A stretch of DNA of 64,000 nt, from NCBI RefSeq assembly GCF_001192835.1, contig NZ_DF968183.1, positions 124,001 to 188,000 of the forward strand, written 5' to 3'. The translations under genes and the position numbers were made by a program. Source of the stretch: Lentimicrobium saccharophilum. Its GTDB lineage: Bacteria > Bacteroidota > Bacteroidia > Bacteroidales > Lentimicrobiaceae. The notes under the pieces are model-generated. The model searched no databases and was not told where the DNA came from. It saw only the letters and a program-made list of their open reading frames with translations. The stretch's first letter is position 1. Each line of letters begins with the position of its first letter. Below, piece by piece: positions 7,889 through 17,166 of the stretch.

Positions 7889-9667
7889 ATGATTGAGAAA
7901 ATTTTGACTGCGAAAGCACTGACTGCCGTTTCTACCCTGTTTAACGTGGAAATTGATCCTTCACAACTCGCCGTTCAGCGCACAACTCCGGCATTCCGCC
8001 ATCAGGGCGATTTTTCACTGGTGGTATTTCCACTACTCAGAGTTTCCCGGAAATCTCCGGAAGCTACAGCTGCTATGCTGGGTGACGAAATACTCCGTAC
8101 AATGCCTGAGGCAGTTAGTTTCGGAGTGGTCAAAGGTTATCTCAATATCCGGGTCAGCGCTGGTTACTGGCTCGATTTTCTGCAGAATAATTATGATAAC
8201 GGAACTTTTGGAATTCAGCCCCCCGCTTCCGGTAAGCCGGTAGTTGTTGAATTCTCATCTCCCAATACCAATAAGCCGCTTCACCTCGGACATATCCGGA
8301 ATAACCTGCTTGGTTTCTCAGTGTCGGAATTGCTTAAAGCTAACGGACAGACCGTTTATAAAGTGAACCTTGTAAACGATCGTGGCATCCATATCTGTAA
8401 ATCAATGCTTGCCTGGAAGTTATTCGGTAATGGAGAAACCCCTGAATCATCGGGAAAAAAGGGTGATAAACTGGTGGGCGACTACTATGTGCTTTTTGAC
8501 AGGCAATACAAACTCGAACTGTTGGAACTGATGGCCGGCGGGCTTACCGAAGAGGAGGCAGCAGGTAATTCGCAACTGATGCGTCAGGCCAGGGAAATGC
8601 TTATAAAATGGGAAGCCCGCGACGAGGAGACCATGGCTTTATGGAACCGGATGAACGGCTGGGTGTACAATGGATTTGATGTGACCTATAAAAGACTGGG
8701 CATTGATTTTGACAGGATTTACTATGAATCACAGACTTATCTGCTGGGTAAAAAGATTGTGGATGAAGGGCTGGAGAAAGGTGTGCTGTTCAGGAAAGAT
8801 GACGGATCAGTATGGATTAACCTGAATGAAGAGGGGCTTGATGAAAAACTGCTGTTGCGCAGCGACGGTACTTCGGTATATATGACCCAGGACCTGGGAA
8901 CTGCCCAGCTCAGGGCGGATGATTATAATGCTGATAGGCTGATTTATGTGGTTGGGAATGAGCAGAATTATCATTTTGAAGTGCTGAAACTTATTTTGAA
9001 AAAACTTGGCCGTCCCTGGGCTGATGGTATCTACCATTTGTCGTATGGCATGGTTGAACTGCCTGAAGGCAAAATGAAATCGCGCGAGGGTACGGTTGTG
9101 GACGCCGATGACCTCATGGATGAAATGATTGCCACTGCGCGGGCTATGACCGAGGAACTCGGGAAAATAGAAGATTTTGAAAGCGATGAGGCCGAATCGC
9201 TCTACCGTATGGTAGGCCTGGGAGCACTTAAATATTTTATCCTAAAAGTGGATCCCCGGAAAAATATAACTTTCAATCCCAGGGAAAGTATTGACTTCAA
9301 TGGGAATACCGGCCCATTTATTCAGTATACCCATGCCAGGATCAGGTCTGTGCTTCGCAAGGCAGCTGCACCGGTTATTTTTGATGGTCATGCCAACATT
9401 AACCAGAAAGAGGCGGATCTGATCATACTCCTGAGCCAGTTCCCCATGGCGGTTCAACAGGCAGGCACAGAACTCAGCCCTTCGGTGGTGGCCAATTATA
9501 TGTTTGAGGTGGCAAAGGAGTATAATCAGTTTTATCATGAATTTACCATCCTGAAGGAGGAAGATCCCGGCAGCCGGCAGCTCAGGCTGGCGCTTTCGCA
9601 GATGACCGCAGGAGTGATCCGTAACGGGATGAAACTGCTGGGCATTGACGTCCCCGACAGAATGTAA
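7889..9667 (+). CDS. argS: Arginyl-tRNA synthetase
   Basis: A 592-residue class I aminoacyl-tRNA synthetase. The N-terminal Add-1 domain is followed by FSSPNTNKPLHLGHIRNN, with the HIGH-type signature as HLGH (residues 132-135). The KMSKS loop is KMKSR (from residue 395), and the C-terminal DALR-type anticodon domain includes PFIQYTHARIRSVLRKA. It charges tRNA-Arg. Length and motifs are those of a complete, functional enzyme. It stands alone between a divergent gene and its own terminator. Confidence 0.98.
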   Translation: MIEKILTAKALTAVSTLFNVEIDPSQLAVQRTTPAFRHQGDFSLVVFPLLRVSRKSPEATAAMLGDEILRTMPEAVSFGVVKGYLNIRVSAGYWLDFLQNNYDNGTFGIQPPASGKPVVVEFSSPNTNKPLHLGHIRNNLLGFSVSELLKANGQTVYKVNLVNDRGIHICKSMLAWKLFGNGETPESSGKKGDKLVGDYYVLFDRQYKLELLELMAGGLTEEEAAGNSQLMRQAREMLIKWEARDEETMALWNRMNGWVYNGFDVTYKRLGIDFDRIYYESQTYLLGKKIVDEGLEKGVLFRKDDGSVWINLNEEGLDEKLLLRSDGTSVYMTQDLGTAQLRADDYNADRLIYVVGNEQNYHFEVLKLILKKLGRPWADGIYHLSYGMVELPEGKMKSREGTVVDADDLMDEMIATARAMTEELGKIEDFESDEAESLYRMVGLGALKYFILKVDPRKNITFNPRESIDFNGNTGPFIQYTHARIRSVLRKAAAPVIFDGHANINQKEADLIILLSQFPMAVQQAGTELSPSVVANYMFEVAKEYNQFYHEFTILKEEDPGSRQLRLALSQMTAGVIRNGMKLLGIDVPDRM

Positions 9668-9715
9668 ATACTGCTTACAGGCAATTTGAAAACTCATAAG
9701 GCTTTCAGCGTTAAT

Positions 9716-9747
9716 ATCCCTCATCGTTTCTGGTGGGGGATTTTTTT
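9716..9747 (+). terminator. Terminator of argS
   Basis: ATCCCTCATC (9716-9725) pairs with GGTGGGGGAT (9732-9741), including two G-T wobbles, and runs into seven T. It begins 49 bases after the argS stop. Confidence 0.75.
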
Positions 9748-10020
9748 GTGAGCGTTCTTACCGTGGAAATGGATTCAACCGTAAAACCATTCCGGAGTAA
9801 AACCAGATACGGATTATCCAAATTTATTTGCCGGACATTTATAAATAAACCAAACGGATATTCAGTAAGTAAAAATGGCTGTTTCAGGGACGAAAACAGC
9901 CATTTAATCAGGGATTGAGGAGGGATGGGTTATCCTTAACCAACAATAAATGTGTCAGTAACAGGAATTTACTCATTTATAAGACAACTGAAAACACTTT
10001 TACCCCTATTCTGAATAAAA
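9748..10020. other. Gene-free stretch with a perfect 12-bp hairpin
   Basis: No credible gene. AAATGGCTGTTT (9873-9884) and AAACAGCCATTT (9894-9905) form a perfect 12-bp stem with a 9-nt loop. It is flanked by no long T-run, so it is a poor terminator; with those at 9716 and 10025 it makes three hairpins in this converging region. Confidence 0.6.
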
Positions 10021-10051
10021 AAAAACTGCACCGGAAGTCCGGTGCAGTTTT
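10021..10051. terminator. Bidirectional terminator
   Basis: ACTGCACCGGA (10025-10035) and TCCGGTGCAGT (10038-10048) form an 11-bp stem with A-run and T-run flanks. It lies 22 bases past the stop of the minus-strand C10 protease gene and can also stop plus-strand readthrough. Confidence 0.88.
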
Positions 10052-10072
10052 ATGTATTTGATAAAACTCTGT

Positions 10073-13000
10073 TTACCTGATACTTACTTTACGGGTAACG
10101 ATGCCCCTCTCAGTAGTGATGTTCAGCAGGTAAAGACCTTGAGCGATACCTGTTGTTTCGAAGCGGAATTCGTTTGCATTTACTGCAGACTCATAAACCA
10201 CCTGACCGGCAAAATTCACCAGCCTGATGTTTTCGATCCTGCTGTCGCCTGTAATATTAAGCAGTCCGTTCGAAGGATTCGGATATACTGTGAATGATGC
10301 TGCTTCAGGTTTACTGATGTTGGTAGTATAAGTGATTTCCACATCATCAATCATAAATACGAAGCGGTCGTTCGAAACGCACTGGATGGCAACATAAACT
10401 TCCTGGCCTATGTAATCGGCGAGGTCATAACTAACAAACGTCCATGCATCAGCCGGTGCATCAATGGGACCTGCAATGGTGGTGAAGCTGCCCGGGTTCA
10501 TATCGGTGGTTGAAACCTTGATATTATAGGTCTCAAGTCCATACTGATCCGTATAGGATTTAACCCAGAAGGCCAGGGCAGGATCTTCGCCAAGCATAAT
10601 TTTCGGCGAGATCATCCAGTCGTCATTCACTGCGGGGGGAACAGAAGCAAAGCAGGCGCCGAAACGCAGTCCGCCGTGTGGCTCCATATCTGTTACTGCG
10701 GGCGTAGTTTGAGCAGGATTAAATGCAATGTATGACATGGGTTCTCCCGTGTGGGGGAAGGTGATGCCTTCAAATCCGTAGGTGTTGCCTCCGTCTCCGT
10801 CAACTGCGGTCCATTCACCGAAAGTGAGAGAGAAATCTTCCAGATCTTCAAAATCCAGAATTATACCGGTGGTGCTTCCGCCTTCAATAACCGCAACTGC
10901 AGCATTTGAGTTTTCCGATTCACCTTCGGCGTAAAGTGCCCTGACATGATATTCATAAGTGCCCGGCTCCAGGTCATTGTCGTCATAGAAAAGTTCAGTA
11001 ACGGTGGCAGTGTTGATCATTGCGCCGTCGCGGTAAACATTGTAACCCAGCAGTTCGCGTGAAGCATGGTTGCGGGCGGGAATAGGCAACTGATTATTGA
11101 TGGTGTAGCCATTGGTACGCGCTGACAATTCAAGAGCACCTTTCAGCGCAGGGTTGAATGTAGCAGGCGTTGCACTGAGCTCGCGGATTTTTCCATCAGT
11201 ATACTGAACAACGGCACGGATCAGATATGCCTCATTCCAGGAAGCCCATGTTCCTGCATTGTCATAATCCCATGAGCGACCATTGTTGAGACCTTCATCA
11301 TAACCCAGATAGGTTGAGTCTACAACTGATCCGAATCCTACAACAAAATCTCCGGTTACCATCAGGTTTGCAGCACTGATGTCAACCTCAACCCATGATT
11401 CATTCACCGCGTTTATATTTTCAACACTATGAAGCAATGTAGTAGAAGGCTGTGTGCCATCCCATCCATAAACTTCAGCATTGAAGATGGTGGGTTCGAG
11501 TACGCCACCAATTGTGGTGAAATATTTAAGTGATAAGACCTGACATGGTCCCTGCGGAGTCATATGTGTCGACATGGTGTATCCATTATAACTGTATCCG
11601 CCAGTTGGAAGATCATTGTCATAAATCAGTTCTTCGATGGTACCTGTTCCGCCACCCGGAGCATTCCAGGTAAGATGAACATCGTTTCCGCTTACGGCAG
11701 CCTGCAGATCGGTAGGAGGATCGAGGGGCATTCCGGAAGATACAATCATATGAACCGGTACATTTACCGTAGCGGTTGTACTGTTGTTGGTGATTACCAG
11801 GGTTGCATTGTAGGTGTCAGCAGCAAGCCCGGTTGCATCCATGGTAACAATAACTTCGGTGCTTGTGCCGGCGGCGGTGGTACCTGAGGTTTCAGCAACG
11901 CTCAGCCAGCTTGCTGTACCGGGATCAATGGCAATGCTCCAGGTGAGGTCCTCATCACCGTTGTTGGTAATGGTCATTGTTTCGGTTGCCTGGGCGTCCG
12001 GTTGCAGGGTTGCATTGATTTCCATCGGGCTTACGGCTATCTGGGGGCCGGTGGCTCCGGCGGCAAGATCGCCGATCATACGGTACATGCCACCATTGTA
12101 TTGGTTTTCGTTGAAACCGCCTGCATAACCAACGGTGCTGCTGAAGAAGTCAGCTGCAAGGAATTGCTTGCTTCCGGTTCCGCCGAAAAGGGTCCAGGTA
12201 GATCCGCCATCATGACTATAGGAAATACCTGTTGCTCCGGTAGCTGCTCCGGTTGAAACATAGGTATTTTCTGTGCCAGGAACAAAGTTAATGTCATTGG
12301 TAAGGAAAGCGCCGGCCGGGGTGATGTTTTCCCAGGTATCACCGCCATCACTGGTGCGGCGAACCTGAACAGGGGCGGTAGTCTGAGCCACAATGCCATT
12401 CATGGGGTCTTTGAAAGCAATCACATTGATACCACCATTGGCTACCGCAGTAATATTTGCATTTGAAACCCTCCAGGTAAGTCCTTTGTCGTCAGAGATG
12501 AAAACTCTTCCCTTGTTGGTACCGAACATCACAGTATTGCCGGTAACTTCAATACATGATGTCCATCCGCCTTCACCTGAGAGCGGAGTGCCGTTGGTGA
12601 TATTGGCTGCAGGCACCCTTTGCCAGGTCGAACCTCCGTTAACGGTGGTATAGATTTCGAAGTAACCGTCTTTTACGTCGCCGTGGCACATCCCTTCCTG
12701 TTCATTCCAGAAATATACATTGTTGGCAAAGGATGTTGATCCCTGCAGTGCACCCGGTAACTGGGTCCAGGTTGTGCCTCCGTTGCTGGTTTTGTAAATG
12801 CCGCAGGTATTGTTCTGGTTGCCAACACCATTGTAAAGCGCAACATATGCAATGTTTTCGCTTATTCCGCAAATGTTTCCGATGCCGTAAGTGGTACCTC
12901 CGAGTATCTGACCCGTTGTCCAGGTTGAACCACCGTCGGTGGTTCTGGTAAATTCATTGATGGTCGATCCTGTTCCCGATCCGTCATAAGCAGCTGCCCA

Positions 13001-14206
13001 AGCAACGTTCTCATCTACAGCGTGAATATAATTAATTCCACGTGACGGACTCACGAAACCGCTGTTCTGGATAATCCAGCCTACGGGATTGTCGCCCGGC
13101 ATTACACCAATAATAGCCCTGTTGTCGTCATTGAAGTTATTGCCTCCGGGATTCAGTGATCCGATGGCAAAATAACCATTGTAAGATCCTGACCATCCCC
13201 AGTTGAAATGGAATTTGTTATCGCTCATGCGATAGCCATCGCAGATCCACGCGTGGCCGCCGCTGGCGGTGCTTGATCCTGCATAATAAACAGGACGGGC
13301 AGCATCAAGTTCTGTGCGGAGCAGGGTATACCAGTCAGCCATCAGCGGATAATCAGTTTTGCTTTTTAGCTCGGCAGTGGGTGCGAAATTAAAATAGTTG
13401 ACCAATGCGAAAGGAACGTCTTCGCTGAAGGCTCCAGATCCATCGGCACCATACTGCATATTTACCGATACCCCCGCATGATACATAAGGGTTGCAACTG
13501 CAGCGTTGGCCGTAGTTACATTGTTTGGCATCGCAGCATAATTGTAGGTGGCAGCAGCAAAGTCAGCTGACTGTACGCCATAGGTAGGATGCATATAACT
13601 GTGATATCCAATACCCGAGGTCGGGAAATTGTGGTATTTCATCAACACCGACATGGTAGTGGCAACGCAGCCTGTCCATGCCCTGCCGCAGGAGCCGAAT
13701 CCGGCGCCCGGCTCAACAGGACAAAGCGCGTTATAATAGCATCCCTGATCCCAGGTGGTGGTAACCAGCGGAGTTACATCCATAATTTCACGCTCCATGC
13801 TTTTATTCAGGATATTGTCCCAAACGGGGCGGGTGGCAGAATTGTCCATACGTGAAGTTGCAAGGGATGCAATTTCACGGCTGTAATTCTCAATCCATGC
13901 CTGTGCAGCCGGGTTGTAGACTTCTGCATCAAGGGTTCCGCTATGCGAATAGCCCAGAACGGGAATAGATGCATCGTCGGCTGCTACCATCACAAAACCT
14001 CCTGAAGTGAATGTGAAGGTGTAGATGGTGGTGATGCCGTCAGTGGCATTTTCAATGGTTCCGCTTACCGAATAATCAGTAATTGAAGCCGGAGCATAAT
14101 GAACATAATAGTTCACTGCTACCTGCTCAGCTGTTTTTTTGTCAACCGGGTTGGCAGAAACTGCCAGTGTCAACAATGCCAGCGCAAGGGTAAAGATTCT
14201 CTTCAT
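10073..14206 (-). CDS. Secreted multidomain C10 (streptopain-like) cysteine protease with Asp-box repeats and T9SS tail
   Basis: A 1377-residue protein from the ATG at 14204-14206, giving signal peptide MKRIFTLALALLTLAVSANP; an upstream ATG at 14263 would hide the signal. Domain order: SpeB-type propeptide (about 20-145); C10 peptidase with Cys180 (CGRAWTGCVATTMS), His318 (GGHAWICDGY) and FNWGW; a region with six Asp-box motifs such as TTDGGSTW, TSNGGTTW, TVNGGSTW, SDDKGLTW, TSDGGDTW, SHDGGSTW (a likely beta-propeller, about 375-740); a BACON/ASH-like Ig domain (TNNGDEDLTWS); fibronectin-like repeats; a cleaved-adhesin/choice-of-anchor-J type beta-sandwich; and a C-terminal T9SS sorting domain (FTVYPNPSNGLLNI). 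Probably a surface or secreted protease acting on host, biofilm or feed protein; the substrate is unknown. Confidence 0.88.
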   Translation of the reverse strand: MKRIFTLALALLTLAVSANPVDKKTAEQVAVNYYVHYAPASITDYSVSGTIENATDGITTIYTFTFTSGGFVMVAADDASIPVLGYSHSGTLDAEVYNPAAQAWIENYSREIASLATSRMDNSATRPVWDNILNKSMEREIMDVTPLVTTTWDQGCYYNALCPVEPGAGFGSCGRAWTGCVATTMSVLMKYHNFPTSGIGYHSYMHPTYGVQSADFAAATYNYAAMPNNVTTANAAVATLMYHAGVSVNMQYGADGSGAFSEDVPFALVNYFNFAPTAELKSKTDYPLMADWYTLLRTELDAARPVYYAGSSTASGGHAWICDGYRMSDNKFHFNWGWSGSYNGYFAIGSLNPGGNNFNDDNRAIIGVMPGDNPVGWIIQNSGFVSPSRGINYIHAVDENVAWAAAYDGSGTGSTINEFTRTTDGGSTWTTGQILGGTTYGIGNICGISENIAYVALYNGVGNQNNTCGIYKTSNGGTTWTQLPGALQGSTSFANNVYFWNEQEGMCHGDVKDGYFEIYTTVNGGSTWQRVPAANITNGTPLSGEGGWTSCIEVTGNTVMFGTNKGRVFISDDKGLTWRVSNANITAVANGGINVIAFKDPMNGIVAQTTAPVQVRRTSDGGDTWENITPAGAFLTNDINFVPGTENTYVSTGAATGATGISYSHDGGSTWTLFGGTGSKQFLAADFFSSTVGYAGGFNENQYNGGMYRMIGDLAAGATGPQIAVSPMEINATLQPDAQATETMTITNNGDEDLTWSIAIDPGTASWLSVAETSGTTAAGTSTEVIVTMDATGLAADTYNATLVITNNSTTATVNVPVHMIVSSGMPLDPPTDLQAAVSGNDVHLTWNAPGGGTGTIEELIYDNDLPTGGYSYNGYTMSTHMTPQGPCQVLSLKYFTTIGGVLEPTIFNAEVYGWDGTQPSTTLLHSVENINAVNESWVEVDISAANLMVTGDFVVGFGSVVDSTYLGYDEGLNNGRSWDYDNAGTWASWNEAYLIRAVVQYTDGKIRELSATPATFNPALKGALELSARTNGYTINNQLPIPARNHASRELLGYNVYRDGAMINTATVTELFYDDNDLEPGTYEYHVRALYAEGESENSNAAVAVIEGGSTTGIILDFEDLEDFSLTFGEWTAVDGDGGNTYGFEGITFPHTGEPMSYIAFNPAQTTPAVTDMEPHGGLRFGACFASVPPAVNDDWMISPKIMLGEDPALAFWVKSYTDQYGLETYNIKVSTTDMNPGSFTTIAGPIDAPADAWTFVSYDLADYIGQEVYVAIQCVSNDRFVFMIDDVEITYTTNISKPEAASFTVYPNPSNGLLNITGDSRIENIRLVNFAGQVVYESAVNANEFRFETTGIAQGLYLLNITTERGIVTRKVSIR

Positions 14207-14302
14207 TTTTGAATGAAAATTTAGTGAATGATAAATTGATTGAAATGAAATTTCAGCAGTCAATTCATGCTAATGCATAAAGGATTCCAAAGATTGGACG
14301 GA

Positions 14303-14310
14303 CAAATATA
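14303..14310 (-). promoter_or_regulatory. Predicted -7 element of the C10 protease gene
   Basis: Minus-strand TATATTTG, a perfect TAnnTTTG, about 97 bases before the chosen ATG at 14206. Confidence 0.5.
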
Positions 14311-14369
14311 AGATTTAATCAATAAGATATGCTTTTACGGGCAGGAAAATCATGAAACATTTATTAACA

Positions 14370-15029
14370 CTATCCTGCACTGCCTGTCAGCAAATCCACA
14401 AGTTCAGCGGGAGATGGGATGATCAGGTCCGGCTTTTCGGCCTCAATCTCTTCCCGCGAGCCGTATCCATATAAAACCCCGGCGGAGGAGATGCCTGTCA
14501 GTTTTGCACCTCTGATATCATGATACCGGTCGCCGATCATTACAATTTCTTTGCCTGGTAAAATGCCATGTTTCTGCAGGGTGTAATCAATCAGCTCTGC
14601 CTTATCACTGCGATTGCCGTTGATTTCGCAGCCCGAAACCATTTCAAGGAATCTGCTCAAGCCTGCTTTTTCCACAATCTTTGATGCATATATCCCGGCT
14701 TTTGAGGTCACCAGGCTGACGCTTAGTCCCATAGATACAAGCGTTTCCAGCGCACCGGGGATGCCCGGGTATACTGTAAATAAATTCATTCCTTCGCGCC
14801 CGTAAAATTCACGGTAAATCGCTGTGGCTTCTTCTGCTTTATGGTCGCTGAAGCCAAATAAAGTTTTGAAAGACTGCCGCAAGGGCGGACCGATGAATGG
14901 ATTCAACTCCTCTTCGCTAGAGGGAGCGGGAATCCCCATTTCCCTGAGTGTGTGTATAACCGATTTGAAAATGCCGGGTTTCGAGTCGATCAAAGTACCG
15001 TCAAGGTCGAAAAACAGGTGGGTGAACAT
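14370..15029 (-). CDS. HAD-superfamily phosphatase (phosphoglycolate-phosphatase-like)
   Basis: A 219-residue HAD hydrolase with motif I FFDLDGTLIDSKPG (nucleophile in DLDGT), motif II SLVTSKAG, and motifs III/IV KHGILPGKEIVMIGDRYHDI. The alpha-helical C1 cap places it with phosphoglycolate phosphatase and 5'-nucleotidase-like members. It removes phosphate from a small metabolite, not identifiable here. It is a single gene, with the C10 protease promoter downstream. Confidence 0.85.
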   Translation of the reverse strand: MFTHLFFDLDGTLIDSKPGIFKSVIHTLREMGIPAPSSEEELNPFIGPPLRQSFKTLFGFSDHKAEEATAIYREFYGREGMNLFTVYPGIPGALETLVSMGLSVSLVTSKAGIYASKIVEKAGLSRFLEMVSGCEINGNRSDKAELIDYTLQKHGILPGKEIVMIGDRYHDIRGAKLTGISSAGVLYGYGSREEIEAEKPDLIIPSPAELVDLLTGSAG

Positions 15030-15290
15030 AGTATTATCTGGTCAGTTGAGTGGTGAAAAAATTATTATTGAATGATGGTCATACATAAAAAGCAGGAAAT
15101 GTTCTTATAACCATCCATTTGATTTTAGTCATTTTATCAACCCGAATGATTAACAGATTATTTGATTCAGGCTAAAATCAGTACCGGACTGGAAACGGGT
15201 CATGACCATGTAAACCGCCGGGTGACGAATCCATATGATTTCTGCCGGTGAAATTAAATATTTGGCTGCGAAAGCCACACCTTTTTCTAA
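15030..15290. other. Gene-free stretch
   Basis: Between the HAD gene start and the terminator of the dehydratase operon. I see no gene, RNA or clear promoter box. Confidence 0.4.
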
Positions 15291-15322
15291 AAAAAATAAG
15301 GCCGGTCCGCAAGGAACCGGCC
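15291..15322 (-). terminator. Terminator of the dehydrogenase-HD-dehydratase operon
   Basis: Minus strand: GGCCGGT paired with ACCGGCC (15316-15322 with 15300-15306), extended by CC/GG with one bulge, followed by an interrupted T-tract (TTATTTTTT). It begins 24 bases after the dehydratase stop. Confidence 0.8.
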
Positions 15323-15345
15323 AATGACGTTTTAATAACCCCTGG

Positions 15346-17151
15346 CTAAAGCAGGCCGCCGTTTTTGTAAATCTGCAACTGTGCATCATAAAATTTGTTG
15401 ATGCGGGTGGACTTGCCTTTACTCAAATTGGAGAGATCGCCGGTGGTGAAGTTAACACGGATTACATCACCTGTTTCCATTGAGGTTTCTTCGAGCATCC
15501 CTTCTGCATAGGTAAGAATCGGAAGGGCGGCATTGATGGCGTTTCTTTCATAGATGGCTCCGTATGATTCAGCAATGATACACTGAACACCCAGCGCCTT
15601 AAAACAGTCAACTGCCTGCTGGCGTGAACTCCCCGCTCCGAAATTTTTGGTAGTAACCACGATATCCCCGGGCCGGGCCTTTTTGGCAAAATCCTCATAT
15701 CCTTTCAGATTGTCGAAAGTGTACTGACCCATTTCATTTATATCGGTAATGGCCAGGTAGCGGTTGTGGAAGATCATATCTGTGTCGATATCGTCTTTAC
15801 GGATAACCCAGACACGGCCTTCAACAGTGGTTTTTACCTCTGCAGGGACTTTTCTTTCTTTAACGGTCGTTTGTGTGGCGCCCTCGGTTTTGGTGAATAC
15901 GGCCGGCTGCTCCGGGATATTCATCGGGTCGGTAATGTATCCTGCCACTGCAGATGCAGCCACCGTTGCCGGGGATGCAAGGTATACATATCCTTTGCCC
16001 TGTTTTCCTGCGAAATTCCGGTTTCCCGTGCTGATGGTCACCTCATCCGGTCCGTTCTGCCCTACCTGCCCGGCTGCGCAGCCTGCACAACCGGCGTTCG
16101 AAACCAGCGCTCCGGCATCCTTAAAAATTTTAATCAACCCCTCATTCAGTGCCTGTTGCCAGATCTCGTCGGTTGAAGGGACAATTTTAAGGACAACCCC
16201 GGGTGCAACTTTACGGCCTTTCAGGATTTCCGCGGTAATCCTGAGGTCCTCAATACGTCCGTTGGTACAGCTTCCGATAAAAGCGGAATCGATTTTCTTC
16301 TTCATTACCGATTCCAGCGGGGCATTGTCGTGGGGATGGCCGGGATTGGCCACCATGGGTACAAACCTGCTGATGTCGATATCAAAAGTTTTGGTATAAA
16401 CAGCATCACCGTCGGCCACAACCGGGGTATAGCGCTTGCCGGTCAATGCCTGCAACGCGTCAAGTACTTTTTCGTTGGGTGTAAACAGAATGATGATGGC
16501 GCCCATCTCCGTGGCCATTGACGAAATAGTAATCCTTTCATCGAGGGTCAGCGCTTCAACGGCATCCCCATAGACTTCCACACTGTATCCCAGGAGCTTG
16601 TTTGCCCCGAAGATGGAAAGAAGGTTTAGCACAATATCCTTTGCAGTGACATTGGCAGGGAGCTTCCCATTCAGGTTGAGTTTCACCGATTCAGGAACCT
16701 TAAACCATACAGCCCCTTTGGCCCAGGCAGCGGCAATGTCCTGATCACCCATTCCTTGTCCGAAAGCACCGATTGCTCCCATAATATTTGCATGGGAGTC
16801 GGTGGAAACAAAGGTTGATCCCGGAAAGACAAATCCCTTGTCAATGGCGAGATGGGTTCCGATGCCTGCATCTACATCATAAACAGGGATGTCGTGCTGC
16901 CTGGCATACATTCGGCAGAACTGCTGATTGGCCGCATATTTCTGATCGGAACCTCCGGGGTTGCAATCGAAAGTAAAAACGGTATGTTTGGGATCTGCAA
17001 CCGAAAGACCGTTGTCAAGCAGGTTTTTTACCACATTGGCGCCGCCGAAGTCACGTGCGGCCCGGGTATCGATAAACACGTCAATGATATCTCCCGGTTT
17101 TACGGTTTCCTGATCCGAATGACTGGCCAGAATTTTTTCAATAATTGTCAT
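15346..17151 (-). CDS. Aconitase/3-isopropylmalate dehydratase family enzyme, large and small subunits fused
   Basis: A 601-residue fusion. Residues 1-about 415 are a LeuC-type large subunit: VSTDSHANIMGAIGAFGQGM, IGSCTNGRIEDL (first cluster Cys) and SNAGCAGCAAGQVG (two further Fe-S ligands). About 440-601 is a LeuD-type swivelling domain: RVWVIRKDDIDTDMI and FGAGSSRQQAVDC. It would interconvert hydroxy-acid isomers by dehydration. The partner gene is an isocitrate/isopropylmalate-type dehydrogenase, and no leuA or leuB neighbours are present, so an aconitase role (citrate to isocitrate, towards 2-oxoglutarate) is at least as likely as leucine synthesis. It starts 15 bases after the HD gene. 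Confidence 0.88.
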   Translation of the reverse strand: MTIIEKILASHSDQETVKPGDIIDVFIDTRAARDFGGANVVKNLLDNGLSVADPKHTVFTFDCNPGGSDQKYAANQQFCRMYARQHDIPVYDVDAGIGTHLAIDKGFVFPGSTFVSTDSHANIMGAIGAFGQGMGDQDIAAAWAKGAVWFKVPESVKLNLNGKLPANVTAKDIVLNLLSIFGANKLLGYSVEVYGDAVEALTLDERITISSMATEMGAIIILFTPNEKVLDALQALTGKRYTPVVADGDAVYTKTFDIDISRFVPMVANPGHPHDNAPLESVMKKKIDSAFIGSCTNGRIEDLRITAEILKGRKVAPGVVLKIVPSTDEIWQQALNEGLIKIFKDAGALVSNAGCAGCAAGQVGQNGPDEVTISTGNRNFAGKQGKGYVYLASPATVAASAVAGYITDPMNIPEQPAVFTKTEGATQTTVKERKVPAEVKTTVEGRVWVIRKDDIDTDMIFHNRYLAITDINEMGQYTFDNLKGYEDFAKKARPGDIVVTTKNFGAGSSRQQAVDCFKALGVQCIIAESYGAIYERNAINAALPILTYAEGMLEETSMETGDVIRVNFTTGDLSNLSKGKSTRINKFYDAQLQIYKNGGLL

Positions 17152-17166
17152 GATGTTTATTGTTTA

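Noticed and set aside
9733-9918. Small plus-strand open frame after argS
   Set aside because: It starts within the argS terminator, spans a hairpin, and has no recognisable features.
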